DNA of 64,000 nucleotides from JAXGMQ01 sp040768585 (GTDB lineage: Bacteria; Caldisericota; Caldisericia; JAAYUI01). The translations under genes and the position numbers were made by a program. Below are positions 27,147-35,154 of the stretch, one piece after another (position 1 is the stretch's first letter; each line of letters starts with the position of its first letter). The DNA lies in NCBI GenBank assembly GCA_040768585.1, contig JAXGMQ010000001.1, positions 1,612,001-1,676,000 on the forward strand, given 5' to 3'. The notes beneath the pieces were generated by a model. The model saw only the letters and a program-made list of their open reading frames with translations, was not told where the DNA came from and did no database searches.

Positions 27147-27733
27147 TGAAAGCATTTGTTGAACAGGTCAAACTCCTCTTTGTCGATGCCAAAAAATCAG
27201 TTGGCCTGGATATCGGTTATCTGCCGTCCGTCACCTTCGGTCTTCTCATATTTGGGGTATCGTTTTTGTTACTTCTTTCAAACTCCTTATCTCCTGATAT
27301 TTTCAGTATTTCACTTTTCCCAGCACCCAAATCGCTCTCATTTTTTTCGAGATTTTGTTTTGCTGTTGCAACACAGCTTGTGGGGATTGGTCTCTCTCTC
27401 CTTTTGGTCTACGGCAAAAGAGGAATTCAAACATACCTCAAAAACTTTGGTCTTGTTCAATTTCTTGGACTATTACTCGCTTTGGGTGGATTCCTTTACT
27501 TTGAGGTTTTCTGGGCGTTGTATAAAATCCTGCCCATTTCTGGACTCACAGCCAATGCTGCATATGAGGCTGCGCTTTTACTCTACCCGTCGCTTGTGAT
27601 TGTGGTTTTCAGATACATCCTCATTTGGATTATGGCGACGTCAATCGACAGGAGTCCGGGTAAACTCGTTCTTGCCACAGTTTTGCATCTTGCCCTATGT
27701 TTTGGTGTCTGGTACGTTGGGGGTTTGGTATGA
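27146..27733 (+). CDS. Polytopic membrane protein, unknown function
   Basis: A 195-residue protein with about five hydrophobic segments (for example LLIFGVSFLLLLSN near 35-48 and LVQFLGLLLALGGFLYFEVF near 105-124). The pattern resembles the Yip1-like membrane family, but I cannot confirm that. It shares its first base with the upstream small gene and overlaps the next by 4 bp, so it belongs to the sigma-factor operon. Confidence 0.65.
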   Translation: MKAFVEQVKLLFVDAKKSVGLDIGYLPSVTFGLLIFGVSFLLLLSNSLSPDIFSISLFPAPKSLSFFSRFCFAVATQLVGIGLSLLLVYGKRGIQTYLKNFGLVQFLGLLLALGGFLYFEVFWALYKILPISGLTANAAYEAALLLYPSLVIVVFRYILIWIMATSIDRSPGKLVLATVLHLALCFGVWYVGGLV

Positions 27734-29259
27734 AAAGGGCTTTTGTTTGGCTCATTGCTGGGTTTGTTATTTTTGTTACTGTCTATTCGCTTGTCTTTCC
27801 AGATTCACAGTTGCCGATGAGGGCAAAGACGGAATTTCTGGCGCTTACTCCAATGGTTGATGGCATAATGCTCGATGATTTTATTGTTGCCGATGACACG
27901 GTCTATCACATCAGAGACGGTGCTCCGGTTGAGATAGGGCTCCCAGAAAGACCAACACTTCCTGCATCACTCGAATGGGAGCAGCCAGTGTCAAGTATCT
28001 CCCAGGTTACCAATGGAACGGCGATTTTCTCCTTTCGTTCTGGCAAACAGCAGATGTGGGATGGTGCATGGTCTGAGGTTTCAGCAGCAAATCTGGCTGA
28101 TACACAAGTCACGCAAGGTGATATAGTTTTGTTTGATGACTGCAGGTTCGAAAGGAATCCGAAGATTTACCTCTCAGAGAACAGGGTTTTCCTGGACTAT
28201 GACAATAAGACATTTGCAGGTAACTTGGATGTTGGGGAAGTTGTCTGGGAAGAGATCGATGACTCAACAGGTTTGAATAAGGATGACATGGTTGAGATCG
28301 GTGATTATAGATTCGAGATTAAAGACGACGGCAGAATTGTCAGATATCGAGATGATTTGATAACAGCTGTATCAGACCGCACGAGTTTGTCTCCACTCGC
28401 AGTTCCATATGAGCTAGCAACAGACGGAAAGAATCTTTTTGCTCTCCTGTCCTCAACATCGAGTGGTTTTAGCCCTGACCACTGGATTCAGATTTTGGAT
28501 AAAAGTCTCGTTTTCAAAAGCCAGATAGTCAAAGCCAGAAATGGTATCATTCCAGTGTCTGTTGATGTATGGAAGGGAGACACTCTGCTTGTGCTCTGGG
28601 GTGATGGTACCCTTTCGGCGTATACCCTTTGGGGTCAAGAAATTGCGAAGTTTTCTGTGTGCAAGAATCCTATGGACATGGTTGTCTGGGGTGATAGATT
28701 GCTGGTTTTAACAGGCTCTTCACTGTTTGATGTAGTTCTCACCCTTCGCGAACCAAATGTCGTTGTCTGGCCGAGAGTGGCAGATATTGGGAGAGTTGCT
28801 GAGTCTGGAAGTGAGTTTAATATTCATGTGGTATCCGATGAAATTCCAAGTTTCCGAATAAAGGGTGATGGAGTCACACTGGAGACGATTCAAGGAGAAG
28901 AGGGTGGCTATACTGCCACATTCAAAATAACAATCGATTCTCTCGATGCATTTGTAACACTCAATGGTGAGATAATCATTGAAACTGGGTTGGGTCATGA
29001 GATTGTTCCATATTCTTTCACCCCATATGGGGAGGTCAGAAAGCTTAGGAGGTTTGCGCAAGGGCTGCTCGATGAGGAAACCGGTGAGTTTTTTGATTAT
29101 ATCATCAATGACACTGGGCTTAGTATTCCAGCGCTTGAAAGGAAGAAATCGTCAACAAATTCAATCTTCTGGGACGAACTCTCTGATTCAGTGTTTGTTT
29201 TGACGCCAAGCCCTGGTTTGCCATTTGACCTTTTGACCAGAGATATCGAAGGACCATAG
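27730..29259 (+). CDS. Membrane-anchored beta-propeller-like protein, unknown function
   Basis: A 509-residue protein. I choose ATG at 27730, which overlaps the previous stop (ATGA) and puts MKRAFVWLIAGFVIFVTVYS, a signal anchor, at the N-terminus. The remainder is predicted extracytoplasmic and beta-rich, with repeating elements of propeller type (DTLLVLWGDGTLSAYTLWG; DMVVWGDRLLVLTGSSLFDVV). It resembles in style the secreted proteins at 38.9-64 kb but lacks their C-terminal domain. It is last in the ECF-sigma operon, so it may be a sensed or sigma-regulated surface component. The last 163 bp overlap an opposite-strand reading frame. Confidence 0.7.
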   Translation: MKRAFVWLIAGFVIFVTVYSLVFPDSQLPMRAKTEFLALTPMVDGIMLDDFIVADDTVYHIRDGAPVEIGLPERPTLPASLEWEQPVSSISQVTNGTAIFSFRSGKQQMWDGAWSEVSAANLADTQVTQGDIVLFDDCRFERNPKIYLSENRVFLDYDNKTFAGNLDVGEVVWEEIDDSTGLNKDDMVEIGDYRFEIKDDGRIVRYRDDLITAVSDRTSLSPLAVPYELATDGKNLFALLSSTSSGFSPDHWIQILDKSLVFKSQIVKARNGIIPVSVDVWKGDTLLVLWGDGTLSAYTLWGQEIAKFSVCKNPMDMVVWGDRLLVLTGSSLFDVVLTLREPNVVVWPRVADIGRVAESGSEFNIHVVSDEIPSFRIKGDGVTLETIQGEEGGYTATFKITIDSLDAFVTLNGEIIIETGLGHEIVPYSFTPYGEVRKLRRFAQGLLDEETGEFFDYIINDTGLSIPALERKKSSTNSIFWDELSDSVFVLTPSPGLPFDLLTRDIEGP

Positions 29260-30065
29260 ATTGAATCGCCACTACAGCTAGTTGTGAAGGCGATGTTGTA
29301 GCAGTTTCCGCACTGCTTGGTTTCTTTCACCAAGCTGTCGACGTTGCAGCACCACTTTTGATCCTTGTGGTGAGAGAGCCAGCAGATGTGATCTTGTCTT
29401 TCAACTCCGATGAACTTATCCAGGTTGTCACTTTTTGAATCGATTACCTCCGGGAATTCAGTGATTGGTTTCCAGCCCGTTGATTCTCCGCATTTTCTTA
29501 TGTTTGTGCCATCGAGTGAGAGGGAGAATTCCAGTGGGGAATCAACGGATTGTGAATTATGAACAATCGGCACAACGGAGCCATCATCTGTGAACCAAAC
29601 AGTTTGGAGAATTGAGATGCTGTGGTGGGGGACATACAAACTACCGATTACGAAGGAGCCCGGATACTCCTCATAAAATGGGCCCAGTTTACATCTGGAG
29701 CGTCTGAGGAGATAATCTGAGAACCTAGCCAAGTGCGTGCTGAATACGGTTTTGCCGTTGTATTTTGCTCTGGTTATTTCCATCCCGTCTGTTTGACTCA
29801 CTCTGGCTTTGATTTCCCATTTACTGCTCTTGTGGCAGTAAACCTTGCCCCACCTGCCGGTGTCGTTCTCGATGATGTTCTGTCGCTTGCTGCAGTGTAT
29901 GGCGTCACCTGGTTTGATTTTACCAAACAGCCACGAAAGTGATGAATTGAGGCTGTTTGTTTTGTGCTCAAGAAGAAGCTTCTTTTTGAGAAGATTGATT
30001 GAGTTGCCTGATAGGTTATTGTCGAGTCCGTATGCGATCTGCGTGATTTTTGTCATTTTTTGCAT
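29097..30065 (-). CDS. Unknown Cys/Trp-containing protein, possible gene
   Basis: An open frame of 322 codons from ATG 30065 (a longer frame starts at 30128). The composition looks protein-like (TRAKYNGKTVFSTHLARFSDY; GRWGKVYCHKSSKW), with several cysteines including QCGNC. I do not recognise the family. A faint resemblance of the YNGKTVF segment to copper amine oxidases is too weak to use. TATATT lies 6 bases before ATG 30065, the leaderless geometry common here. Its last 163 bp overlap the 3' end of the plus-strand propeller gene, which is unusual and lowers confidence. If it is not a gene, 29260-30170 is almost empty. Confidence 0.5.
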   Translation of the reverse strand: MQKMTKITQIAYGLDNNLSGNSINLLKKKLLLEHKTNSLNSSLSWLFGKIKPGDAIHCSKRQNIIENDTGRWGKVYCHKSSKWEIKARVSQTDGMEITRAKYNGKTVFSTHLARFSDYLLRRSRCKLGPFYEEYPGSFVIGSLYVPHHSISILQTVWFTDDGSVVPIVHNSQSVDSPLEFSLSLDGTNIRKCGESTGWKPITEFPEVIDSKSDNLDKFIGVERQDHICWLSHHKDQKWCCNVDSLVKETKQCGNCYNIAFTTSCSGDSIYGPSISLVKRSNGKPGLGVKTNTESESSSQKIEFVDDFFLSSAGILSPVSLMI

Positions 30066-30084
30066 AAGCGGAATATACAAATAT

Positions 30085-30110
30085 GTGTGTGACACCCCTT
30101 TGTCACACAC
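30085..30110 (-). promoter_or_regulatory. Perfect 10-bp inverted repeat, candidate operator
   Basis: GTGTGTGACA (30085-30094) and TGTCACACAC (30101-30110) flank six bases. On the minus strand the repeat ends 9 bases before TATATT (30076-30071) and ATG 30065, so it would cover the -35 region of that gene. It is about 60 bp upstream of the gdhA promoter on the other strand. It has no T-run, so it is unlikely to be a terminator. Confidence 0.45.
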
Positions 30111-30170
30111 ACTTAACAAAAACTTCATAATTATTGTTGCTTTGGATTACCTTCCCTTTTACTTTTGGAC

Positions 30171-30198
30171 TTGACATACTACTTTTTGTGAGTAAAAA
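30171..30198 (+). promoter_or_regulatory. Promoter of glutamate dehydrogenase gene
   Basis: A perfect TTGACA (30171-30176) is followed after 16 bp by TAAAAA (30193-30198). The leader of about 50 bases ends in AAGGAGG (30237-30243) before the ATG at 30253. In contrast to several neighbours, this gene is conventionally leadered. Confidence 0.6.
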
Positions 30199-30252
30199 GG
30201 CGTCGGAGAAAAACAAACTGACCGTGAGTATGGTCAAGGAGGATAAGAGGAC

Positions 30253-31542
30253 ATGGCAGTAAAAGGATTTAATGCCTTTGAGATGGCGCAGAAGCAGTTT
30301 GATGATGTTGCTGAAAAGCTCGGACTTGACGGCGGAACAAGGGATTTTCTTCGTTGGCCAGTCAGAGAGTATCACTTCAGAATCCCTGTGAAGATGGACG
30401 ATGGCACAACAAAGGTCTTCCAGGGCTTTAGAGTGCAGCACAATGATTCGAGAGGACCATGTAAGGGTGGAATTAGGTTCCATCCGCAGGAGACAGCTGA
30501 CACAGTCAGAGCTCTTGCCACATGGATGACGTGGAAGTGCGCTGTTGTCGACATCCCATTGGGTGGCGGCAAGGGTGGAGTTATTTGTGATCCACATAAC
30601 CTCAGCATGAGAGAGCAGGAGCAGATTTGTCGCGGTTGGATGAGACAGGTTGCCAGAGATGTCGGCCCACTCCAGGATGTTCCAGCCCCAGACGTGATGA
30701 CCTCTGGTCAGCACATGCTTTGGATGATGGATGAGTACGAGGCTCTTAACGGTGGACAGAAGTTCCCAGGCATGATCACAGGAAAACCAGTTGGTTCTGG
30801 TGGTTCACTTGGCAGAGTTGAGGCAACCGGTTATGGTGTTATCTACACCGTTCGCGAAGCACTTAAGCTTATGGGAATTGACCCAAAGACGACAAAAGCT
30901 TCATTTCAGGGATTTGGCAACGTTGCTCAGTATGCAATCGAGCTTTTCAACCAGCTTGGTGGAGTGGTAACATGCGTTTCCTGCTGGTCTCAGGCAGATC
31001 AGTGCTCCTACAGTGTTAAGAAGGCCTCTGGTGTTAACCTGTCAGAGCTTCAGTCCATCACAGACAGATTTGGTGGAATCGATTTCAGTAAGGCAAAGGC
31101 TCTTGGCTATGAAATTCTTCCGGCCAATGCATGGATCGAAGAGGAAGTTGACATTCTCATCCCGGCAGCCATTGAGAATCAGGTTACAGCCGAAACAGCC
31201 ACAAAGATCAAGCCATCTGTCAAGATCATTGCAGAGGGCGCAAATGGGCCAACAACACCAGAAGCCGACAAGATTATTCACGAGCGTGGCATTTATCTGA
31301 TCCCAGACTTCCTTGCAAACGCTGGTGGAGTCACATGCAGCTACTTCGAGCAGGTTCAGTGCAACATGAACTTCTTCTGGGAAAAGGACGAGGTTCTTGA
31401 TAAACTTGATAAGAAAATGACAGCAGCATTCCACGCTGTTGCTGACCTTGCCAAGAGAAAAAACATCTACATGAGAGACGCAGCCTACATGATCTCAATC
31501 GACAGAGTCGCGAAGGCATGCAAGCTCCGTGGTTGGGTGTAG
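30253..31542 (+). CDS. gdhA: Glutamate dehydrogenase (Glu/Leu/Phe/Val dehydrogenase family)
   Basis: Interconverts glutamate with 2-oxoglutarate and ammonia. The 429-residue hexameric class is shown by GPCKGGIRFHPQ, the catalytic Lys segment MTWKCAVVDIPLGGGKGG, the active-site Asp context DVPAPDVMTSG, the Rossmann motif FQGFGNVAQYA and the C-terminal ANAGGVTCSYFEQVQ. Coenzyme preference cannot be read safely. It is monocistronic, and the next gene starts 33 bases later with its own possible promoter. In an anaerobe it likely serves amino-acid fermentation or nitrogen assimilation. Confidence 0.97.
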   Translation: MAVKGFNAFEMAQKQFDDVAEKLGLDGGTRDFLRWPVREYHFRIPVKMDDGTTKVFQGFRVQHNDSRGPCKGGIRFHPQETADTVRALATWMTWKCAVVDIPLGGGKGGVICDPHNLSMREQEQICRGWMRQVARDVGPLQDVPAPDVMTSGQHMLWMMDEYEALNGGQKFPGMITGKPVGSGGSLGRVEATGYGVIYTVREALKLMGIDPKTTKASFQGFGNVAQYAIELFNQLGGVVTCVSCWSQADQCSYSVKKASGVNLSELQSITDRFGGIDFSKAKALGYEILPANAWIEEEVDILIPAAIENQVTAETATKIKPSVKIIAEGANGPTTPEADKIIHERGIYLIPDFLANAGGVTCSYFEQVQCNMNFFWEKDEVLDKLDKKMTAAFHAVADLAKRKNIYMRDAAYMISIDRVAKACKLRGWV

Positions 31543-31575
31543 TAAAAATTGACAAAATAGAATAGAATTGTCGCC

Positions 31576-32994
31576 GTGAAGAAAGAGAAAAACGGCGCAA
31601 TCGTTGAGAGGCCAGAATGGAGTGTCATTCTCGCTACCATTCTGGCCACCAATCAAACCCTCTATAAGCGCGTCTGCAGAAAACTCCTCTACTACCTATA
31701 CAGAATTGGGTTTGATGGCGCTAAGGATCTAATCGCTCAGTTCAACCTCGCAAGAGAATCTCTAACCTCAGACAATGCTGGCGAGAACAGACCAACACCT
31801 CGGTCTGACCATCTTGCTCTTGCCAAGATTCGCTCAAAGACTATTCGGATTGCCTCCAGGCACTTGGATGACAAGACCTTTTCAAAAATCCTCATGGAAT
31901 GGCTAAGGGAGGACAAGACCGGCTTCCTGGCATCGTCCCTGGAAAGCCCTGCAGTTCCACTCAATGAAGTTGCTTCCAATCTCGACAGATATTTCAAGCT
32001 ACCAAAAGCCGAGAGATACCTGCCCCATGAGCAGTACATAAGCTTAAGAGTCTCACTGATTCAGAGGTTCCTGAGTGATTCACTGAGCTTTGTAAAAGTG
32101 GCAAAGGATTTTGTGACAGTAAAGGATTTCCATGACCTTTTGCCAAAGATGATTGGTCAACCGTCTGGTGTCGGCAAGACTGGCGGTAAGGGCGCTGGCA
32201 TCTTTATTGCTCACAGAATTATTGAGGCTGCAAAACAGGACTATCCCATCCTTGATAATGTGAGAGTGCCAAACACCTGGTATCTGTTGTCTGACTGCAT
32301 TTTAGATTTTATACATCACAACACTCTTGAGGAAATCATCACCTTCAAATATCGAGAGGTTGATGAGCTGAGGCAGGAGTACCAGTATTTTGAGCAGGTT
32401 TTCAAACACTCTCATTTCTCAGTCGACATCCAAGCACGCTTATTGAACGTGCTTGAGGATATCTCAGATAAACCGATGATTGTTAGGAGTTCGTCTCTGC
32501 TTGAAGACAGCTTCGATGCATCCTTTGCTGGCAAGTACAAGAGTTTATTCATTGCCAATAAGGGCGATGTGAATGAGAGACTTAGCTCATTAACTGATGC
32601 TATTGCCGAGGTCTATGCGTCGATCCTGAATCCAGATGCCATCCAGTACAGGCGAGAGAGAGGGCTAATCCACTTTAGGGAGGAGATGGGGTGTCTCATC
32701 CAGGAGGTTGTCGGCAAGCAGATCGGTAGATACTTCTTCCCAGCGTTTGCGGGTGTTGCCTTCTCCAACAATGAGATTCGATGGTCAAGACGAATTAAGA
32801 GAGATGACGGTGTCGTAAGACTTGTTGCTGGTCTTGGCACAAGAGCGGTTGATAGAGTTGATACGGATTATCCAACTCTTGCATCGCCTGGTCAGCCTGG
32901 GCTCAGGGTAAACACAATCCCTGACGAGATAATCAAGTATTCGCAGAAATACATAGACGTCATTGACACCGAGTCAGGTCAATTAAAACCCTAG
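31576..32994 (+). CDS. PEP synthase/PPDK-like ATP-binding protein, N-terminal part (frameshifted)
   Basis: The first 472 residues of a pyruvate-phosphate-dikinase N-domain protein. It has GVGKTGGKGAGIFIAHRII (about 200-218) and the phosphate-handling IVRSSSLLEDSFDASFAGKY (about 300-319), then EVVGKQIGRYFFPAFAGVAFS. The frame ends at TAG 32992-32994, right after QLKP. The homologous sequence continues without interruption in the -1 frame (see the next entry). The GTG start lies 7 bases after TAGAAT (31563-31568), again a leaderless arrangement. These stand-alone ATP-grasp proteins lack the His and PEP domains of PPDK, and their substrate is not established. Confidence 0.8.
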   Translation: MKKEKNGAIVERPEWSVILATILATNQTLYKRVCRKLLYYLYRIGFDGAKDLIAQFNLARESLTSDNAGENRPTPRSDHLALAKIRSKTIRIASRHLDDKTFSKILMEWLREDKTGFLASSLESPAVPLNEVASNLDRYFKLPKAERYLPHEQYISLRVSLIQRFLSDSLSFVKVAKDFVTVKDFHDLLPKMIGQPSGVGKTGGKGAGIFIAHRIIEAAKQDYPILDNVRVPNTWYLLSDCILDFIHHNTLEEIITFKYREVDELRQEYQYFEQVFKHSHFSVDIQARLLNVLEDISDKPMIVRSSSLLEDSFDASFAGKYKSLFIANKGDVNERLSSLTDAIAEVYASILNPDAIQYRRERGLIHFREEMGCLIQEVVGKQIGRYFFPAFAGVAFSNNEIRWSRRIKRDDGVVRLVAGLGTRAVDRVDTDYPTLASPGQPGLRVNTIPDEIIKYSQKYIDVIDTESGQLKP

Positions 32995-32996
32995 AG

Positions 32997-33887
32997 ATTG
33001 ACAAACTCCTTGCAGAATATAGTGACTCATACCCGTCACTTCATCAGATTGTGTCACTCAACAGGAGTGGGATACTGGATAAACCGTCGGTATTGACCGA
33101 TCTTAACAACGAGGATTTGATTATCACCTTTGATGGACTCCTCTCAGACACGAAATTCCTTAAGCAGATGAAGCTAATTCTGGAGATTCTATCGGAGAAG
33201 CTTCAAACTCCAGTAGATGTCGAGTTTGCCTCTGACGGTGAGTTGCTCTATATCCTACAGTGCAGACCACAATATTCCGGCAAATCGAACAGCGTTCGAC
33301 TCGTACCGACAGATGTCCCAGAAGACAAAATTGTGTTTGAGGCGAATAAACACATCAGCGCTGGCTTCAAGGAGGGTATTACTCACATTGTGTATGTAGA
33401 CCCAATTGAGTATGAGAAGCTTGAATCCCGTGAGTCCATGCTAAATGTCGGCAGGATTGTTGGTGAATTAAACAGAAAATTGGATGAGAGAAAGTTCATC
33501 CTGATGGGTCCGGGCAGGTGGGGCAGCCGTGGGGATATTAAACTTGGTGTGAGTGTCACTTATTCTGACATCTCAAAAACCGCGGCACTCCTTGAGATTG
33601 CCAAGAAGAAAAAATCCTATTTGCCCGAGGTCTCGTTTGGTACCCATTTCTTCCTCGACCTGGTTGAAACCGGTATCTTGTACCTTCCACTCTATCCAGA
33701 TGAGAGAGGGCAGACGCTAAACGAAGACCTGCTGAACAATGCCCCCAACAGGCTGGAAGACTATTTGTCAAATGTTGGTGAATTTTCCAATGTTGTGAGG
33801 GTAATTGATGTGAGAGATATCGGTTGCAACTCACTCTCTCTTGTAATGAATGCCGACGAGCAAAGAGCACTTGGTTATCTCGTCTGA
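32997..33887 (+). CDS. PEP synthase/PPDK-like protein, C-terminal part (other side of frameshift)
   Basis: The frame that continues the preceding gene: EIDKLLAEYSDSYPSLHQIVS follows directly from the shift point, then DVEFASDGELLYILQCRPQ (the end of the ATP-grasp domain, with the family's LQCRPQ), MGPGRWGSRGDIKLGVSV and VSFGTHFFLDLVETG. The first possible internal start is GTG 33051, but it cuts into conserved sequence, so this is not an independent gene. The junction is TTAAAACCC (32983-32991), where a -1 shift of the AAA codon restores one frame of about 770 codons. Confidence 0.75.
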   Translation: MDKLLAEYSDSYPSLHQIVSLNRSGILDKPSVLTDLNNEDLIITFDGLLSDTKFLKQMKLILEILSEKLQTPVDVEFASDGELLYILQCRPQYSGKSNSVRLVPTDVPEDKIVFEANKHISAGFKEGITHIVYVDPIEYEKLESRESMLNVGRIVGELNRKLDERKFILMGPGRWGSRGDIKLGVSVTYSDISKTAALLEIAKKKKSYLPEVSFGTHFFLDLVETGILYLPLYPDERGQTLNEDLLNNAPNRLEDYLSNVGEFSNVVRVIDVRDIGCNSLSLVMNADEQRALGYLV

Positions 33888-34042
33888 TTCCCCTTGCACT
33901 CCTTGATTAGCCGACAACTTGCAACAAACGCATGATGTGACGAGATTGATTTGTTTTCATCAAGATCATCGCTAGTGACCCTATTGGATTCTGGGGTGTG
34001 TAACCTTTGAGGAGTTAGAAAAGATACGAGATGCTTAAAAAC
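33888..34042. other. Short convergent intergenic region
   Basis: About 155 bases between a plus-strand and a minus-strand gene end. No terminator hairpin or other feature is apparent. Confidence 0.4.
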
Positions 34043-34384
34043 CTATGATCTCATAACAACCGTGCTGCCAGGTTTCTTGCTGGTGTTGCACGGATAGATA
34101 TCTTCCTGAACAGCTATGGTTGAACCGATTGTTGAGGACTTGGCTGGTCTTGCTAACCCCTGCTCGCAGAAATAAATAGAACCCGTTGTCTTGGTTTTTC
34201 TATTTTTCAGGTGCTTGCATCCTCTGCACAGGGTGAGACTCACTCTGTCGAGTTTCATGATTCGGGATAGTGTCTTGCTTTCCTTGATGTGCACTCGCCC
34301 TGTGACAGCTCCCACAATGACGCTTATCACAACAATCAACAGCACCACTCCTGTAATTACGATTGGCCAGAAAAAGTTACCCAT
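34043..34384 (-). CDS. Small membrane protein with cysteine-rich tail, unknown
   Basis: The protein has 113 residues if it starts at ATG 34384 (MGNFFWPIVITGVV). One membrane helix (residues about 4-28) is followed by a soluble tail with CRGCKHL and later YFCEQG and IYPCNTS, a four-cysteine pattern that could bind a metal. A longer GTG-initiated frame from 34468 adds a second hydrophobic segment but would run through the divergent promoter at 34427-34455. I do not recognise the family. It is divergent from the NapH-like operon. Confidence 0.55.
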   Translation of the reverse strand: MGNFFWPIVITGVVLLIVVISVIVGAVTGRVHIKESKTLSRIMKLDRVSLTLCRGCKHLKNRKTKTTGSIYFCEQGLARPAKSSTIGSTIAVQEDIYPCNTSKKPGSTVVMRS

Positions 34385-34426
34385 ACAGCAGGTTATTATT
34401 AAGCTAAAAATTAGAATTACAACATC

Positions 34427-34455
34427 TTGAAGGTAAGTTCCGGATAATCTATACT
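34427..34455 (+). promoter_or_regulatory. Promoter of the membrane iron-sulfur operon
   Basis: TTGAAG (34427-34432) and TATACT (34450-34455) with a 17-bp spacer. The leader is about 28 bases and carries AAGGGGTGAG (34477-34486) just before the ATG at 34489. Confidence 0.65.
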
Positions 34456-34488
34456 TCCCCACGTGCACTCAATTGAAAGGGGTGAGAA

Positions 34489-35154
34489 ATGGCAGCTAAT
34501 CGCGGCTCATTTATTTCTAGGTGGATATTCCTGCCAATAGCCTTAGTTCTGGTTTTCATGATTGCGTGGGGCATTATTGGAAAGAAACTCGTCGTCGTCC
34601 CTGAGCTAACCCAAGGGTCAAAGAACATCACAGGCGTTGTTTCTGATATCGACTTTGATAACAAAACTCTCAAGCTTGATGTAAATGAAGAAATTGAAGA
34701 AGGTCAGCCAACAAGCTGGACAGTCGATTTTTCAAGTGCCAAGAAAGCTTTTGCAATCAAAAAGATTGGCGAGGAGCCAGGCACTGAGCTGGTCATCCGA
34801 GCCGATGTTGCAGGGCTTGAGGGAGAGTATGAGAGATATGATTTTGATGTTGAGAACCTCTCACAAACTCTCAAAGATGGAGATGTCATCACTTTCATCG
34901 GCAGCAAAAAGATGTCAACAGCAGAGTTTAAGGCTTCCATCATGCATCTTGGTGGAATCTTTAACGCTCCAGAGCTTCACGAGAGACAAGAGCCAGCCGA
35001 GATCTACAAGACAGCGGTAATTCTTTGTATTGCTTGCGTTGGTCTTGGCGAGTCCAACCTCTTCTGGTTCTGGTTGATAATGGCCCTTCTACTGCTGGTC
35101 ATTCTGGGATGGGTTGTAACAAGGATTGTAATAGGCAAGGGTGGTGTGGCATGA
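34489..35154 (+). CDS. Membrane protein with extracytoplasmic beta domain, partner of NapH-like protein
   Basis: A 221-residue protein with an N-terminal membrane helix (about 12-30) and an extracytoplasmic domain (about 35-165) with alternating beta pattern (NITGVVSDIDFDNKTLKLDV; DGDVITFIGSKKM), suggesting an OB-like fold similar in style to CcmE. There is no haem-binding His motif. A second membrane segment (about 183-213) closes the protein. It overlaps the polyferredoxin gene by 4 bp, so it probably acts with it. Function unknown. Confidence 0.7.
   Translation: MAANRGSFISRWIFLPIALVLVFMIAWGIIGKKLVVVPELTQGSKNITGVVSDIDFDNKTLKLDVNEEIEEGQPTSWTVDFSSAKKAFAIKKIGEEPGTELVIRADVAGLEGEYERYDFDVENLSQTLKDGDVITFIGSKKMSTAEFKASIMHLGGIFNAPELHERQEPAEIYKTAVILCIACVGLGESNLFWFWLIMALLLLVILGWVVTRIVIGKGGVA

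Noticed and set aside
30103..30714. 203-codon minus-strand frame over the start of gdhA
   Set aside because: Antisense shadow of a well-conserved glutamate dehydrogenase N-terminus, with no ribosome binding site or family resemblance.
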